Assembly: GCA_050012675.1 (NCBI GenBank)
Contig: JBEKGS010000005.1
Coordinates: 1-64,000 of the forward strand
Length of the DNA stretch: 64,000 nucleotides
Direction of reading: 5' to 3'
Origin: Fen-455 sp050012675
GTDB taxonomy: Bacteria > Actinomycetota > Acidimicrobiia > Acidimicrobiales > Bog-793
The notes under the pieces are model-generated. The model did no database searches. It worked only from the letters and a program-made list of their open reading frames with translations, and was not told the origin of the DNA. Positions 8,336 to 16,831 of the stretch are shown piece by piece (position 1 is the first letter of the stretch; each line of letters begins with the position of its first letter). Both the position numbers and the translations under genes were made by a program.

Positions 8336-9247
8336 CTACATCGCCTCGAAGGCGCCGAGCGCCCGTGCCCCGAGCAGGTACACCGTCATGATGACGATGG
8401 GCACGAACGCGAGCGCGGCAGCAAAGGGGAGGTTGTTCGCGAGGCCGATGTTGTCGTAGATGATGTTGCCGATGAGATTCGTGCCCGATCCCGATCCGAT
8501 CAGAAGCGGCGTGATGTAGTCGCCGAGGGTGAGCGAGAACGTGAAGATCGACCCGGCGACGACGCCCGGCAGCGCGAGGGGGAGCACGACGTTGCGCAAC
8601 GTCCTCCAGTTGCGCGCCCCGAGGTCAGCGGAGGCCTCGATGAAGGAGTCCGGTATCCGCTCCAAGGCCCCGTAGACGGGAAGGATCATGAAGGGCAGCC
8701 AGATGTAGGAGAACACGATGTACATCGCGAGGTTGGTATATGCGATGTTCGGAGAGCCGAGGCCGAGGTGTTGCGTCGTCCAATCGAGGGTGCCGTCCTT
8801 GGTGAGGATGATGATCCACGCGTAGACACGGGCCAGATAGCTCGCCCACAAGGGGAGCAGCACCGCAACAAAAAGAGCGTTGCGTACCCGGGGCGTCGCG
8901 ATCCTGGCCATGAAGTAGGCGAAGGGGAGGGCGATGATGGCGTCGGTGACAGTCACGAGGGCTGCGATAAGGACGGTCCGACCGATTATCGCCGGGATCG
9001 GCGCGTCGAACAGGGCCGCAAAGTTGCTGAGCGTGAACTGGTGCTCCAAGTTGTTGGTGAACGGGTTCACGGTCCAAAAGGCCGTGACGAGCATGACGAT
9101 GAGCGAGGCCAGGTAGATCACGAGGAACCAAGCGAGCGGAGGCGAGAGCGTGAGGGCGGCCCTGAGCCACGCTCTGCGCCATAGCGCAGCGGAGACCCGG
9201 GCCACCCCCGTCGACTCTCGGCCCTCACGGGCCGCTAACTTCACCAT
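8336..9247 (-). CDS. potB: Polyamine-type ABC transporter permease
   Basis: 303 aa permease, PotB family. A basic cytoplasmic N-terminus of ~30 residues precedes the first span (LTLSPPLAWFLVIYLASLIVMLV). The periplasmic loop after it and the EAA motif (IEASADLGARNWRTLRNVVLP) are typical. It pairs with PotC to make the channel. There are 15 bases between the potD stop and this start, and none between its stop and potC. Confidence 0.9.
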   Translation of the reverse strand: MVKLAAREGRESTGVARVSAALWRRAWLRAALTLSPPLAWFLVIYLASLIVMLVTAFWTVNPFTNNLEHQFTLSNFAALFDAPIPAIIGRTVLIAALVTVTDAIIALPFAYFMARIATPRVRNALFVAVLLPLWASYLARVYAWIIILTKDGTLDWTTQHLGLGSPNIAYTNLAMYIVFSYIWLPFMILPVYGALERIPDSFIEASADLGARNWRTLRNVVLPLALPGVVAGSIFTFSLTLGDYITPLLIGSGSGTNLIGNIIYDNIGLANNLPFAAALAFVPIVIMTVYLLGARALGAFEAM

Positions 9248-9262
9248 CCGGGCGTCAGGACG

Positions 9263-10489
9263 TCACCCGGTTATCTGGGTCCAGGCGGTGACCCAGTCTT
9301 GGAACGGGACGCAGTCGTCCTTCCCGTTGTCGCACTGCGCTAGCGGGGTCTTCCAGAACTTGATCGTCTTGAAATAGGCGTCCGGTTCGTTGGCGTGAAG
9401 TGACTCGCACGAGCCTTTCGACAACTTGTCCATTAAGGGGCAGGCCAGTGAGTTGTCGGGCGTCTCGCCATAGGAGACGGCCTGTTCGGCCTGCACCTGG
9501 GGAGTCGTGATGTAGGCCATCCACTTGTAGGCGCAGTTAGGGTGCGGTGCCTTGGTAGCGAGCAGCCACGAGTCCGCCCATCCTGTAGCTCCTTCGCTCG
9601 GGATGGTATCGGCGACCTTGTCTCCGGCCGCCTGGAGCTGGCCTGTTTGGTACGGCCAGGCAGCTCCGACTTCGACTTCGCCGTTCTCGAACAGCGATAT
9701 CTCGTCCGAGGCGAGGTTCCAGTAGTCCTTGATGAGCGGCCTCTGCTGCTTGAGAAGGCTCACCGCAGCATTGAACTGCGTTTGGGTGAGCTCGTAGGGG
9801 TCGGTGATCTTGAGGCTCGGCTCGTGGGCCGACAGGTAAAGGGCGGCGTCGGCTATCTGGATCGGGTTGTTCGGGACCGTTATCTTGCCCGCGTACTTCT
9901 TCGAGTAGATCACCGACCAGGACGTCGGGGCCTTCGGGAAGACCTTGGTCGAGTAGAGAAGGTCGTTGGGCCCGAACTGCAGCGAGACCCCGTAGTGCAC
10001 GCCGTTGATCGTGTTGAAATCCGGGCTCTGCAGGAAGGGCCTGAGTTGCTTCCAAGACGGGATCAGTTTGATGTTGACCGGCTTGACGTCGCCGCCGTAG
10101 ATCAACCGCAGATCTGCGTCGCCCGAGGCGGACACGAGGTCGTACTGGCCTCCGCCGCCGTTTGCCATGAGAGAGACCATCTCGCTCGAGGAGCCCGCGT
10201 ACTTAGCGTTCACCTGGCATCCGGTCTGCTTCTCGAAGGGCTTGACCCATTCCGGCTGGGCATAGCCTTCCCAGGCGATCAGGTTGAGCTGGCCCTCGCC
10301 CTTGCCAATCGACTGCTGCGGCTTCATGCTCTGTGTCGGCGGCGTCAGACCACTGGCGGCACTCTTGGTGGCCGCTCCCGGCGCAGCGCCTGCACCGCTC
10401 TGCCACGTCGTCAGCAGTACCGGCAGTGCCAGTGCCAGCACCATTGCCGCGCGGCGATTCCTTCGCCGGAAAATCGTTCGACTACCCAT
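9263..10489 (-). CDS. potD: Extracellular polyamine-type solute-binding protein
   Basis: About 408 aa. The N-terminus carries an Arg-rich region (RRRNRRAAM), a hydrophobic core (VLALALPVLLTTW) and a probable signal-peptidase site after GAGA. There is no lipobox Cys, so it is either released or anchored otherwise. The mature part has the PotD/PotF fold start LNLIAWEGYAQPEWVKPFEKQT and later YGVSLQFGPNDLLY and WPYQTGQL. It captures substrate for PotBC. Start ATG 10489 lies inside the end of potA (8-nt overlap) and is preceded by AAAGGGAGGG. This placement of potD second, before the permeases, differs from the E. coli potABCD order. Confidence 0.9.
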   Translation of the reverse strand: MGSRTIFRRRNRRAAMVLALALPVLLTTWQSGAGAAPGAATKSAASGLTPPTQSMKPQQSIGKGEGQLNLIAWEGYAQPEWVKPFEKQTGCQVNAKYAGSSSEMVSLMANGGGGQYDLVSASGDADLRLIYGGDVKPVNIKLIPSWKQLRPFLQSPDFNTINGVHYGVSLQFGPNDLLYSTKVFPKAPTSWSVIYSKKYAGKITVPNNPIQIADAALYLSAHEPSLKITDPYELTQTQFNAAVSLLKQQRPLIKDYWNLASDEISLFENGEVEVGAAWPYQTGQLQAAGDKVADTIPSEGATGWADSWLLATKAPHPNCAYKWMAYITTPQVQAEQAVSYGETPDNSLACPLMDKLSKGSCESLHANEPDAYFKTIKFWKTPLAQCDNGKDDCVPFQDWVTAWTQITG

Positions 10490-11594
10490 GCTCCCTCCCT
10501 TTGTTTGTGACAACTTCACCCCCCGTCGGCCTGATACGGTCCGCGGTCTCGATCCTGAATGCCTGACTCGGATGCCACGCCACTCGCACCCGCCGGCCGC
10601 GGGTCTCGAGTGCTTCCGCCGCGGCTGTTCGGAGGTTCTGGCGCACGGCGACGAGCTGTCCGCCCCCGTCGAGCTTGACGCGGTAGCGCGTGACGACACC
10701 GAGGTAGACAACTTCGTCGATGAGCCCGAACTCGACGTGGGCGCCCGGCGGGACCGCCTCGGCGTCGTCGAGCAACAGGTGCACCTTCTCGGGCCGGACG
10801 GTGAGACGGTGGCCCTCGCGGTCGATCAGGTTCGAGATGCCGATGAAGCCGGCCACGAACTCCGTGGCTGGGCGTTCGTAGACCTCGACCGGTGTGCCGA
10901 TCTGTTCGATCTGTCCGCCGTTCAGGACGGCGAGGCGGTCGCTCATTGTGAGCGCCTCTTCTTGATCGTGCGTCACATATATAAAGGTGATCCCCACCTC
11001 TTGCTGGATGCGCTTGAGCTCGGTCTGCATTTCCTGGCGCAACTTGAGGTCGAGGGCCCCGAGCGGCTCGTCGAGCAGGAGCACCTCGGGTTCGTTCACG
11101 ATCGCCCGCGCCAGCGCTACACGCTGGCGCTGTCCCCCCGACAACTGGATCGGTTTGCGGCCGCCGAGGTCGGAGAGCCGGACCATGTCGAGCGTCGCCT
11201 CGGCTCGCCTGCGCCTCTCGAGCTTTGCGACCTTGCGGATCTTCAGCCCGTACTCGACGTTCTCGATGACGCTCAGGTGCGGGAACAAGGCGTAGTCCTG
11301 GAAGACGGTGTTCACGTCGCGCGCATAGGGAGGTTGCCTGGTCACGTCGACACCACCCAATTCGACGGTGCCGCTGTCGGGTCGTTCGAATCCGGCGATC
11401 ACCCTCAATAGCGTCGTCTTTCCAGAGCCCGAGGGCCCCAGCATCGTGAAGAACTCTCCCTCGTTGATCTCGAGGTCGATACCGTCGGCGGCCACGACGC
11501 GCCCATAGCTCTTGCGCAGTGCGGTGAGGCGCACAGCCGGACGCGTCTCACCGGACCCCATCGGCAGAACGATCTCAGTCGCAGCTCGGCTCAC
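10482..11594 (-). CDS. potA: Polyamine-type ABC transporter ATP-binding protein
   Basis: 370 aa. Walker A GPSGSGKTT, signature LSGGQRQRVALARAI, Walker B LLLDEPLGALD, and the H-loop VTHDQEEAL, followed by a ~100-residue C-terminal TOBE domain (RPEKVHLL). Energises uptake by PotBCD. First gene of the operon. Start is GTG 11594, preceded by a G-rich Shine-Dalgarno. A TAATCT hexamer ~35 bases upstream on the minus strand (near 11627) could be the operon -10; the -35 is weak. Confidence 0.93.
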   Translation of the reverse strand: MSRAATEIVLPMGSGETRPAVRLTALRKSYGRVVAADGIDLEINEGEFFTMLGPSGSGKTTLLRVIAGFERPDSGTVELGGVDVTRQPPYARDVNTVFQDYALFPHLSVIENVEYGLKIRKVAKLERRRRAEATLDMVRLSDLGGRKPIQLSGGQRQRVALARAIVNEPEVLLLDEPLGALDLKLRQEMQTELKRIQQEVGITFIYVTHDQEEALTMSDRLAVLNGGQIEQIGTPVEVYERPATEFVAGFIGISNLIDREGHRLTVRPEKVHLLLDDAEAVPPGAHVEFGLIDEVVYLGVVTRYRVKLDGGGQLVAVRQNLRTAAAEALETRGRRVRVAWHPSQAFRIETADRIRPTGGEVVTNKGREHG

Positions 11595-11762
11595 GGAATC
11601 CCCCCCGCATGAGGGCGTAGATTAGCTGCCCCGAGTCCACTTGTGACACAGTCGTTGCCACCGTCTTCCAGCCGTGCTCGGACGCGGACTGTGACCGGGC
11701 TCGCGCCCTGTCGCGCGGCGACCAGGCTCCGAGACCTGCCGGCCGAAGTGAGTGCGAGCCGG

Positions 11763-12533
11763 TTAAGGCGTCGCCGACGAGTCTCGGTGATCGGCTCGTG
11801 GGCTAGCCGCCGGTCCTTGGCCGCCGGACAACAGCGCGGGCAGCTCGCTGATCGCCTTGGCCGTCCTCAGCCAAGGCGAGGACTCGGTAAAGTTCAGCCC
11901 GCTCTCGTGCAACGACGTGAGCGGGTAGGGCACTAGCACGGACCACGCCCCAAGCGCGACCACCGGCCATACGTCGGAGACCTCGCTGTTTCCGACCATC
12001 AGGAACTGCTCGGGCTCGATCCTGAGCCGGCGCAGGATTCGCAGGTACGAGTCGGAGGTCTTCTCGCTCACGACATCGATGGTCTCGAACAGGCCGGCGA
12101 GTCCCGAACTGGTGATCTTGCTCTCCTGGTTGACAAGATCACCCTTGGTGATCAGCGCCAGCCGGTAGCGCTCAGCGAGGAGAGGCAGTGTTTCGGCCAC
12201 GCCCTCGAGCAGCTCGACCGGCCGTTCGAGCATCTCACGCCCGCTCTCGATCAGGCGCTCGATATCGGTGGCCGGTATCTCGCCGCCGCTCACCTCGATG
12301 GCCGTCTCGATCATGCAAAGCGTGAACCCCTTCACGCCGTAGCCGAACAGTCTCCTGTTGCGGCCTTCTATCTCCTGCAATCGAGCCAGGACCTCCGCCG
12401 CCTCAGCGTGGGCGGCCAGCAGGTCCACGAGCAGCTCCTGCGCCCGTGCGAAGGCGTCCTCGCTGTGCCATAGGGTGTCGTCACCGTCGAACCCGATGAC
12501 CTGGACACCTGTTGCAAACAGATCCCCGCTCAT
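11763..12533 (-). CDS. HAD-superfamily phosphatase
   Basis: 256 aa. Complete HAD motif set: I VIGFDGDDTLWHSE, II ALITKGD, III Lys in VVSEKTSDSY, IV MVGNSEVSDVWPV. A helical cap domain (residues ~30-95) places it with the HAD-IA group. The FDGDDTLW form of motif I suggests a genuine phosphatase with both Asp residues. Start ATG 12533 has no Shine-Dalgarno but follows TAGCGT by seven bases, implying a leaderless mRNA. It is divergent from psuG with overlapping promoters. A role in dephosphorylating a pseudouridine-pathway intermediate is possible but unproven. Confidence 0.87.
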   Translation of the reverse strand: MSGDLFATGVQVIGFDGDDTLWHSEDAFARAQELLVDLLAAHAEAAEVLARLQEIEGRNRRLFGYGVKGFTLCMIETAIEVSGGEIPATDIERLIESGREMLERPVELLEGVAETLPLLAERYRLALITKGDLVNQESKITSSGLAGLFETIDVVSEKTSDSYLRILRRLRIEPEQFLMVGNSEVSDVWPVVALGAWSVLVPYPLTSLHESGLNFTESSPWLRTAKAISELPALLSGGQGPAASPRADHRDSSATP

Positions 12534-12540
12534 TTGCCAG

Positions 12541-12546
12541 ACGCTA
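12541..12546 (-). promoter_or_regulatory. Putative -10 of leaderless HAD gene
   Basis: TAGCGT on the minus strand, seven bases before ATG 12533. It shares two bases with the opposing psuG -10 candidate. Confidence 0.5.
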
Positions 12547-12550
12547 CGGT
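12545..12550 (+). promoter_or_regulatory. Putative -10 of psuG-psuK operon
   Basis: TACGGT 12 bases before ATG 12563. Transcription would start near 12557, leaving almost no leader. Its -35 region would lie inside the start of the divergent HAD gene. Confidence 0.35.
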
Positions 12551-12562
12551 GAACGCGAGATC

Positions 12563-13495
12563 ATGGTTGACATGGGTTCCCGATCGCCTCTGACGGTCGC
12601 ACCGGAAGTTCAAGAAGCGCTCGACGAAGGGCGCCCTGTCGTAGCTCTCGAGTCGACGATCATCAGCCACGGCCTGCCCCGACCGCGCAATCTCGAAGTC
12701 GCTCTCGAGCTCGAGGCGATGCTCCGGGCCGCCGGGGTCGTTCCTGCGACAGTCGGCGTACCTTCGGGCCAGCCAACAGTTGGGCTGGACCCGAGCGAGC
12801 TCGAGACACTCGCCACGGCCGCAGACGTGGCCAAGGTCGGCGTTCGCGAGCTGCCGCTGGCGGTGGCCGCCTGCAAGCACGCGGCGACGACCGTCGCCTC
12901 GTCGGCCGCGCTTGCCCGTCTCGCCGGGATCCGCATCTTGGCCACGGGAGGGATCGGTGGCGTCCACCGCCGGGCGGTGGAGACCTTCGACGAGTCCGCC
13001 GATCTCCCGACTCTGGCGCGGACCGCCATCACGGTCGTCTGCGCGGGCGTGAAGTCGATCCTTGACGTACCCGCGACCCTGGAACGCCTCGAGACGCTCG
13101 GAGTCACTGTCGTCGGTTATCAAACGCGGCGGTTCCCGGGTTTCTATGTCGCTGACTCGGGTCACGAGCTCGACTGGGCCGTCTCGGAGCCGGGCGAGAT
13201 AGCCACGATCATGCGGGCGGCGGACGGGCTCGGTTTGGCCAACGCCATCGTGGTGGCGAACCCGGTGCCGGTCGAGCACCAGCTGGACCCGGAGATTCAC
13301 AGCAAGCTGCTCGCCGAGGCGCTTGCTGCCGCGGACCGGGACGGCATCCGAGGCAAGGCCGTCACACCCTTCCTCCTTGACCACATCTATCTGGTGTCGG
13401 GCGGGGCCAGTCTCGAAGCGAACATCTGGGCAGTGCGCAACAACGTGGCACTGGCGGCCCGCATCGCCCGGTCCTGGGCAGAGATTCACAGGTGA
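12563..13495 (+). CDS. psuG: Pseudouridine-5'-phosphate glycosidase
   Basis: 310 aa. Splits pseudouridine 5'-phosphate into uracil and ribose 5-phosphate by cleaving the C-glycosidic bond. Family signatures are VVALESTIISHGLPRP near the N-terminus, GVPSGQPTVGL, ILATGGIGGVHRRA with the metal/phosphate region, VCAGVKSILDVPATLE, and VVGYQTRRFPGFY. Length matches the family. ATG 12563 is chosen with a short GAGA before it; an in-frame ATG at 12572 is an alternative. Its stop overlaps the kinase start by four bases, so both steps of pseudouridine use are co-translated. Confidence 0.95.
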   Translation: MVDMGSRSPLTVAPEVQEALDEGRPVVALESTIISHGLPRPRNLEVALELEAMLRAAGVVPATVGVPSGQPTVGLDPSELETLATAADVAKVGVRELPLAVAACKHAATTVASSAALARLAGIRILATGGIGGVHRRAVETFDESADLPTLARTAITVVCAGVKSILDVPATLERLETLGVTVVGYQTRRFPGFYVADSGHELDWAVSEPGEIATIMRAADGLGLANAIVVANPVPVEHQLDPEIHSKLLAEALAAADRDGIRGKAVTPFLLDHIYLVSGGASLEANIWAVRNNVALAARIARSWAEIHR

Positions 13496-14388
13496 CCAGG
13501 CCGTCGGTGGTCGTGGTCGTCGGCGACGTCATCAACGACATCATCGTTCGGCCACACGGACCCATCGCCGTCGGCACAGACACACCGTCGCACATCGAGC
13601 AATCGCCCGGGGGTTCGGGAGCCAATCAGGCCGCGTGGCTCGCCTCGTTGAACACGCCGGTGCGCTTCGCCGGCCGCGTCGGCGCGGCGGACACGACGCA
13701 TCATCGGGCCGCTCTCGAGCAATGGGGTGTCGAGGCCTGTCTCTCCGTAGACGAGGACGTCGCCACGGGCACGATCGCCGTGCTCGTGTCCGAGGACGGC
13801 GAACGCTCCATGTTCACTGACCGCGGGGCCAATCGTGGCCTCAGGGCGGAGGATCTGCCCGCGCGGTTGCTCGATGACGCCAGGCTCCTTCACGTCTCGG
13901 GCTACCAGCTCTTCGAACAAGGGGCGAGGTCGGCCGTCCTCGAACTGTGGGCAACCGCCCGCGAGGCGGGCATATTGACCTCCGTCGACCCCGCCTCCCT
14001 TGCGGGCCTCCAGGAGGTGGGGCGCGAGTCGTTTCTGGGATGGACCTCCGGAGCTGAGCTGGTGTTCCCCAATCTGGACGAAGGCCGGCTGTTGACAGGA
14101 TGCGACGAGCCGGACGCGATCGCCGCCGTCCTTTGCGAGACCTATCCGGTTGTCGCGCTCAAGCTCGGCGGGGCGGGTGCCCTTGTCGCCGCCGCTGACG
14201 GGCGCCGTTTCCCGGTGCCGGCCCAGCCGACGGAGGTCATCGACTCCACGGGTGCCGGCGACGCCTTCTGCGCCGGCTTCCTCGCGTCGTGGGTGTGCGG
14301 TGCCGAACTAGGCGAATGTGCGCTTCGAGCGGTCGACGCCGCAGCCAGAGCCACGAGCCTCATCGGCGCCCGGCCGAGGTCTAGCTGA
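13492..14388 (+). CDS. psuK: PfkB-family sugar kinase, probable pseudouridine kinase
   Basis: 298 aa. PfkB/ribokinase motifs: GD.INDII near the start (VVGDVINDIIVRP), substrate-loop SPGGSGANQAAWLASL, and the catalytic/anion-hole motif DSTGAGDAFCAGF. In the PsuG/PsuK pathway the kinase phosphorylates pseudouridine at O5', giving the glycosidase substrate. The kinase family alone does not fix the substrate; the four-base GTGA overlap with psuG is the main evidence for naming it psuK. Start is GTG 13492. Confidence 0.87.
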   Translation: MTRPSVVVVVGDVINDIIVRPHGPIAVGTDTPSHIEQSPGGSGANQAAWLASLNTPVRFAGRVGAADTTHHRAALEQWGVEACLSVDEDVATGTIAVLVSEDGERSMFTDRGANRGLRAEDLPARLLDDARLLHVSGYQLFEQGARSAVLELWATAREAGILTSVDPASLAGLQEVGRESFLGWTSGAELVFPNLDEGRLLTGCDEPDAIAAVLCETYPVVALKLGGAGALVAAADGRRFPVPAQPTEVIDSTGAGDAFCAGFLASWVCGAELGECALRAVDAAARATSLIGARPRSS

Positions 14389-14503
14389 GCGCCCGCCATG
14401 CCGACATTGCCTTCCCGCGACCGGCCGGGCAGCTTCGCTTGTGCCGCCGGGGGGTATGTCGGGGCACTCGACGTGACGACTGGTGCGGAGTGGGGAGGAA
14501 CTG

Positions 14504-15103
14504 GTGAGTCGTGAGCAGTGGGACGAGCGGTACGCAACAGACGAGCTGATCTGGAAGGCACAGCCGAATCAGTTTCTCGGCGATGAGTTGGATGCACTCG
14601 CTCCCGGCAGGGCACTCGACCTCGCCTGCGGTGAGGGACGTAACGCGCTGTGGCTGGCCTCCAAGGGCTGGAACGTCACCGGAGTCGACTTCTCTTCCGC
14701 CGGGTTGTCCAAGGCGCGGCGGCTCGCGGCCGATCGGGGCCTGGAGGTGTCTTGGATCGAGGCCGATGTGATCGAGTGGCAGCCTCCGTCGGTTTGGTTC
14801 GACGCCGTTGTGGTGATGTACCTGCACCTTCCCCCGCCACAACGCCGACAGGTTCTCCGCCAGGCCACCCAGGCCTTGGCACCCGGTGGCGTCCTGCTCG
14901 TGGTCGGCCACGACATCTCCAATCTCACCGACGGAGTCGGAGGACCTCAGGATCCTGAAGTCCTGTTCTGCCCGGAGGAGATCGCTCGGGACCTCCCAGG
15001 CCTACAGATCGAGCGGGCGGAACGTGTGAAACGCACCGTGGTCAACGAGACCGGTGAGGCGACCGCTATCGACGCGCTCGTCAGGGCGGTGCGACCCGCC
15101 TGA
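14504..15103 (+). CDS. Class I SAM-dependent methyltransferase (TehB-like)
   Basis: 199 aa. Begins with the compact WDERYATDELIWKAQPNQFL segment seen in TehB/thiopurine-type methyltransferases. Motif I is ALDLACGEGRNALWLASKGWNVTGVD and a later motif is LAPGGVLLVVGHD. GTG 14504 is chosen because GGGGAGG lies seven bases upstream; an in-frame upstream ATG at 14483 has none. Such proteins methylate small electrophiles or oxyanions in some relatives, but the substrate here is unknown. Confidence 0.83.
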   Translation: MSREQWDERYATDELIWKAQPNQFLGDELDALAPGRALDLACGEGRNALWLASKGWNVTGVDFSSAGLSKARRLAADRGLEVSWIEADVIEWQPPSVWFDAVVVMYLHLPPPQRRQVLRQATQALAPGGVLLVVGHDISNLTDGVGGPQDPEVLFCPEEIARDLPGLQIERAERVKRTVVNETGEATAIDALVRAVRPA

Positions 15104-15376
15104 GCTCGGTGACCTCGGGCCGCCTTGGCCCTCTGGCTGCTTTGCCTGCCGTGGGCTGCCGCAGGTTTCTCGAACGATGCGCCAGCCGTCACCTCGGACA
15201 GGCGGTTCGCCACGCCCGCCTCGATGAAGAGAAGGACCTGGCCATGCGGACTCCCGAGCAGCTCTCCGACCGGTTCTGGCTCGATGTCAGGCAAGCACGC
15301 AACAGGATCGACTCGGGTACGAGGTCCTGTCCGCTTTGTGCCGTGGATATTCGAGTCGAGCGCGTCTCAAAGTCGG

Positions 15377-16081
15377 TTACTGCTCGGACCTCCGCAGCCA
15401 CCTCAGAAGTTCCTGGTCACCCTGGAGCGAGAGTCGTCGCCACAAGACGGGGTTCTTGGTCGACTGGCTCGCGTGACATGCGATCGCACGACTCTGACGT
15501 GCTCGATCGACGCGGACCTCGAAGTCGACCTGTTCAAATGGCCTGCCCACGAAGCTCGTCCCTAGAGCTTGGTTCACCGACGATGCCACCGCCTCGTCGA
15601 GAACCCACGCGAGCACCGGCAAGTTCGAGAACGCGGCGCTGGCCACGGCTGATGCGGTGGCACACTCGTGGTCAGGGTGGCCCGTGACCCCACCTTCGTC
15701 GAACACGAGGAGGAGGTCGGCACCTACCCGGCTAGAGATTTCAACGACCTGGTGGGCCAACACGTCGAGCTTCTGTTCGGCCAGTCCGCCGTCGGGATAG
15801 CCGAGCACCTCCACGTAACCGACGCCCAGCTCCGTGGCCGCCTTGCGCAGTTCCACACTTCGCACGCTCTCCAGCTTTGAGGCATCGGCGCCGTGCGTCG
15901 ACGACTCGCCACGCGTAAGACACAGCACGGCGGTTGCTGACCCAGAACTGGCGAACTCAGCCAACACGCCGCCGAGTCCGAAGCTTTCGTCGTCGGGGTG
16001 GGCACACACGGCCAGTACCGATTCAACAGCCGGCAGCCGGGTCATCACTTCATGTCTGGCAGTCGTCGTCGAACCTCTCAC
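15377..16081 (-). CDS. PIG-L/LmbE-family deacetylase
   Basis: Up to 234 aa. Zinc-dependent N-acetylglucosaminyl-type deacetylase fold: AVCAHPDDESFGLGG gives the HPDDE metal/catalytic motif and GVTGHPDHECA the second His site. Relatives include MshB and Mca of mycothiol metabolism (a clear Mca lies at 62475), LmbE and PIG-L. This one is shorter and not clearly either. GTG 16081 and ATG 16045 are both possible starts; neither has a convincing Shine-Dalgarno. Substrate unknown. Confidence 0.83.
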   Translation of the reverse strand: MRGSTTTARHEVMTRLPAVESVLAVCAHPDDESFGLGGVLAEFASSGSATAVLCLTRGESSTHGADASKLESVRSVELRKAATELGVGYVEVLGYPDGGLAEQKLDVLAHQVVEISSRVGADLLLVFDEGGVTGHPDHECATASAVASAAFSNLPVLAWVLDEAVASSVNQALGTSFVGRPFEQVDFEVRVDRARQSRAIACHASQSTKNPVLWRRLSLQGDQELLRWLRRSEQ

Positions 16082-16130
16082 AGGTCAGAAATACCCACGG
16101 ATCGGTCTCGCACACAGTTGAGGGGACTGT

Positions 16131-16181
16131 TCGGGCACATGAAGTGGATCAGCCAGTCGGGCACATGATGTGGATCAGCCA
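16131..16181. repeat. 25-bp imperfect direct repeat, possible insertion-sequence end relic
   Basis: Two adjacent copies (16131-16155 and 16157-16181) differ at one base: TCGGGCACATGA, then A or T, then GTGGATCAGCCA. The left copy is preceded by TGT. Multiple direct repeats next to a TG-terminus are a feature of IS21-family ends, but no transposase gene is present, so this would be a solitary end or an operator array. Confidence 0.6.
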
Positions 16182-16342
16182 ACTGCAAAATGCCCCGGTG
16201 TGGTGCCGGCGTCCGATCGATGCATCGAAACCCGGTCTTGGGGAACCGGATGCAAGCTCCTGCGACTCCGAGGTGTAGCGAGCGACGTTGTCACCCGCGG
16301 TGAACTCAGTACCTTGACCTGCGCCTGCCTTTAGGCCCGCGC

Positions 16343-16612
16343 TCAGGCGAGTTTCATGAACATCTTCTGTACAGCGTCCAGCGGATGGCCGTCCGCCTTG
16401 GCTTGTTCCGGATTCTCCACGCAATAGGTGAGACCTGCGGCGACGAGTCGGAATCCTGCCTGCTCCAAGGCCTTGGAGGCGGCCGTCAGCTTGGTCAGGA
16501 CGTCGCGGCACTCCCGACCCTCGTCGAGCATGCGCTCGACTCCTTGTACCTCACCTGCAACTCGGCGCAACCGCTTGCGGACATCGTCCACGACCTCGTC
16601 GGGAAGCTGCAC
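16343..16612 (-). CDS. CsoR/RcnR-family repressor, CstR-like (Cys-Gly-Cys, no copper-site His)
   Basis: 89 aa all-helical DNA-binding repressor. Core: DVRKRLRRVAGEVQGVERML, ECRDVLTKLTAASKALEQAG and GLTYCVENPE. Cys35 and Cys64 sit 29 residues apart, as Cys36 and Cys65 do in mycobacterial CsoR, but the residue four before the second Cys (His61 in CsoR) is Gly here. That pattern resembles CstR, which senses persulfides through a Cys pair rather than copper. GTG 16612 is chosen: GAGGGG lies six bases upstream and gives the usual family length, although the frame is open to 16768. It is divergent from the Hdr-type operon, with matching palindromes in the gap, so it probably represses that operon and itself. 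Confidence 0.87.
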   Translation of the reverse strand: MQLPDEVVDDVRKRLRRVAGEVQGVERMLDEGRECRDVLTKLTAASKALEQAGFRLVAAGLTYCVENPEQAKADGHPLDAVQKMFMKLA

Positions 16613-16682
16613 GGCGAACCCCTCTGTCGTACGGCCGATCCAGAGCCTGCCCCGGTGCAGGCCGGAACTCAGCTCCTCAGCT

Positions 16683-16698
16683 ATACCCCATAGAGTAT
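16683..16698. promoter_or_regulatory. Palindromic operator, ATAC-N8-GTAT (site 1)
   Basis: ATACCCCATAGAGTAT. The outer ATAC/GTAT arms pair perfectly and the C-rich/G-containing centre resembles CsoR/CstR-type operators. It lies 70 bases upstream of the repressor start, in the gap shared with the redox operon. Confidence 0.6.
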
Positions 16699-16804
16699 GT
16701 GGCTCGGCGGGCCGGGCTTCAGCGGGTTCGGTGACCGCTCTGCTCGGAGCACGGTGGGGGCCACCCACCCAGGGAGTTTATTAAATCCCTTAATTCGCTG
16801 ATTT

Positions 16805-16820
16805 ATACAATATTCAGTAT
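16805..16820. promoter_or_regulatory. Operon promoter -10 overlapped by ATAC-N8-GTAT (site 2)
   Basis: ATACAATATTCAGTAT has the same arms and spacing as site 1. It contains a near-consensus -10 (TACAAT, 16806-16811) in an unusually AT-rich stretch (16775-16825). A repressor bound here would block the promoter of the operon starting at 16832. Confidence 0.55.
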
Positions 16821-16831
16821 CATGATCGCTG

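Noticed and set aside
7478..9184. 568-residue plus-strand frame rich in Glu/Asp/Arg opposite potC/potB
   Set aside because: Composition is that of antisense to membrane-protein codons; no recognisable fold.
11355..11375. GTTCGAATCC-like T-loop suggesting a tRNA
   Set aside because: It lies inside potA in frame, with no acceptor stem or anticodon arm around it.
16343..16768. 141-residue version of the CsoR/CstR repressor
   Set aside because: The extra 52 N-terminal residues are Pro/Arg-rich and run across the operator; GTG 16612 has a good Shine-Dalgarno and gives the usual length.
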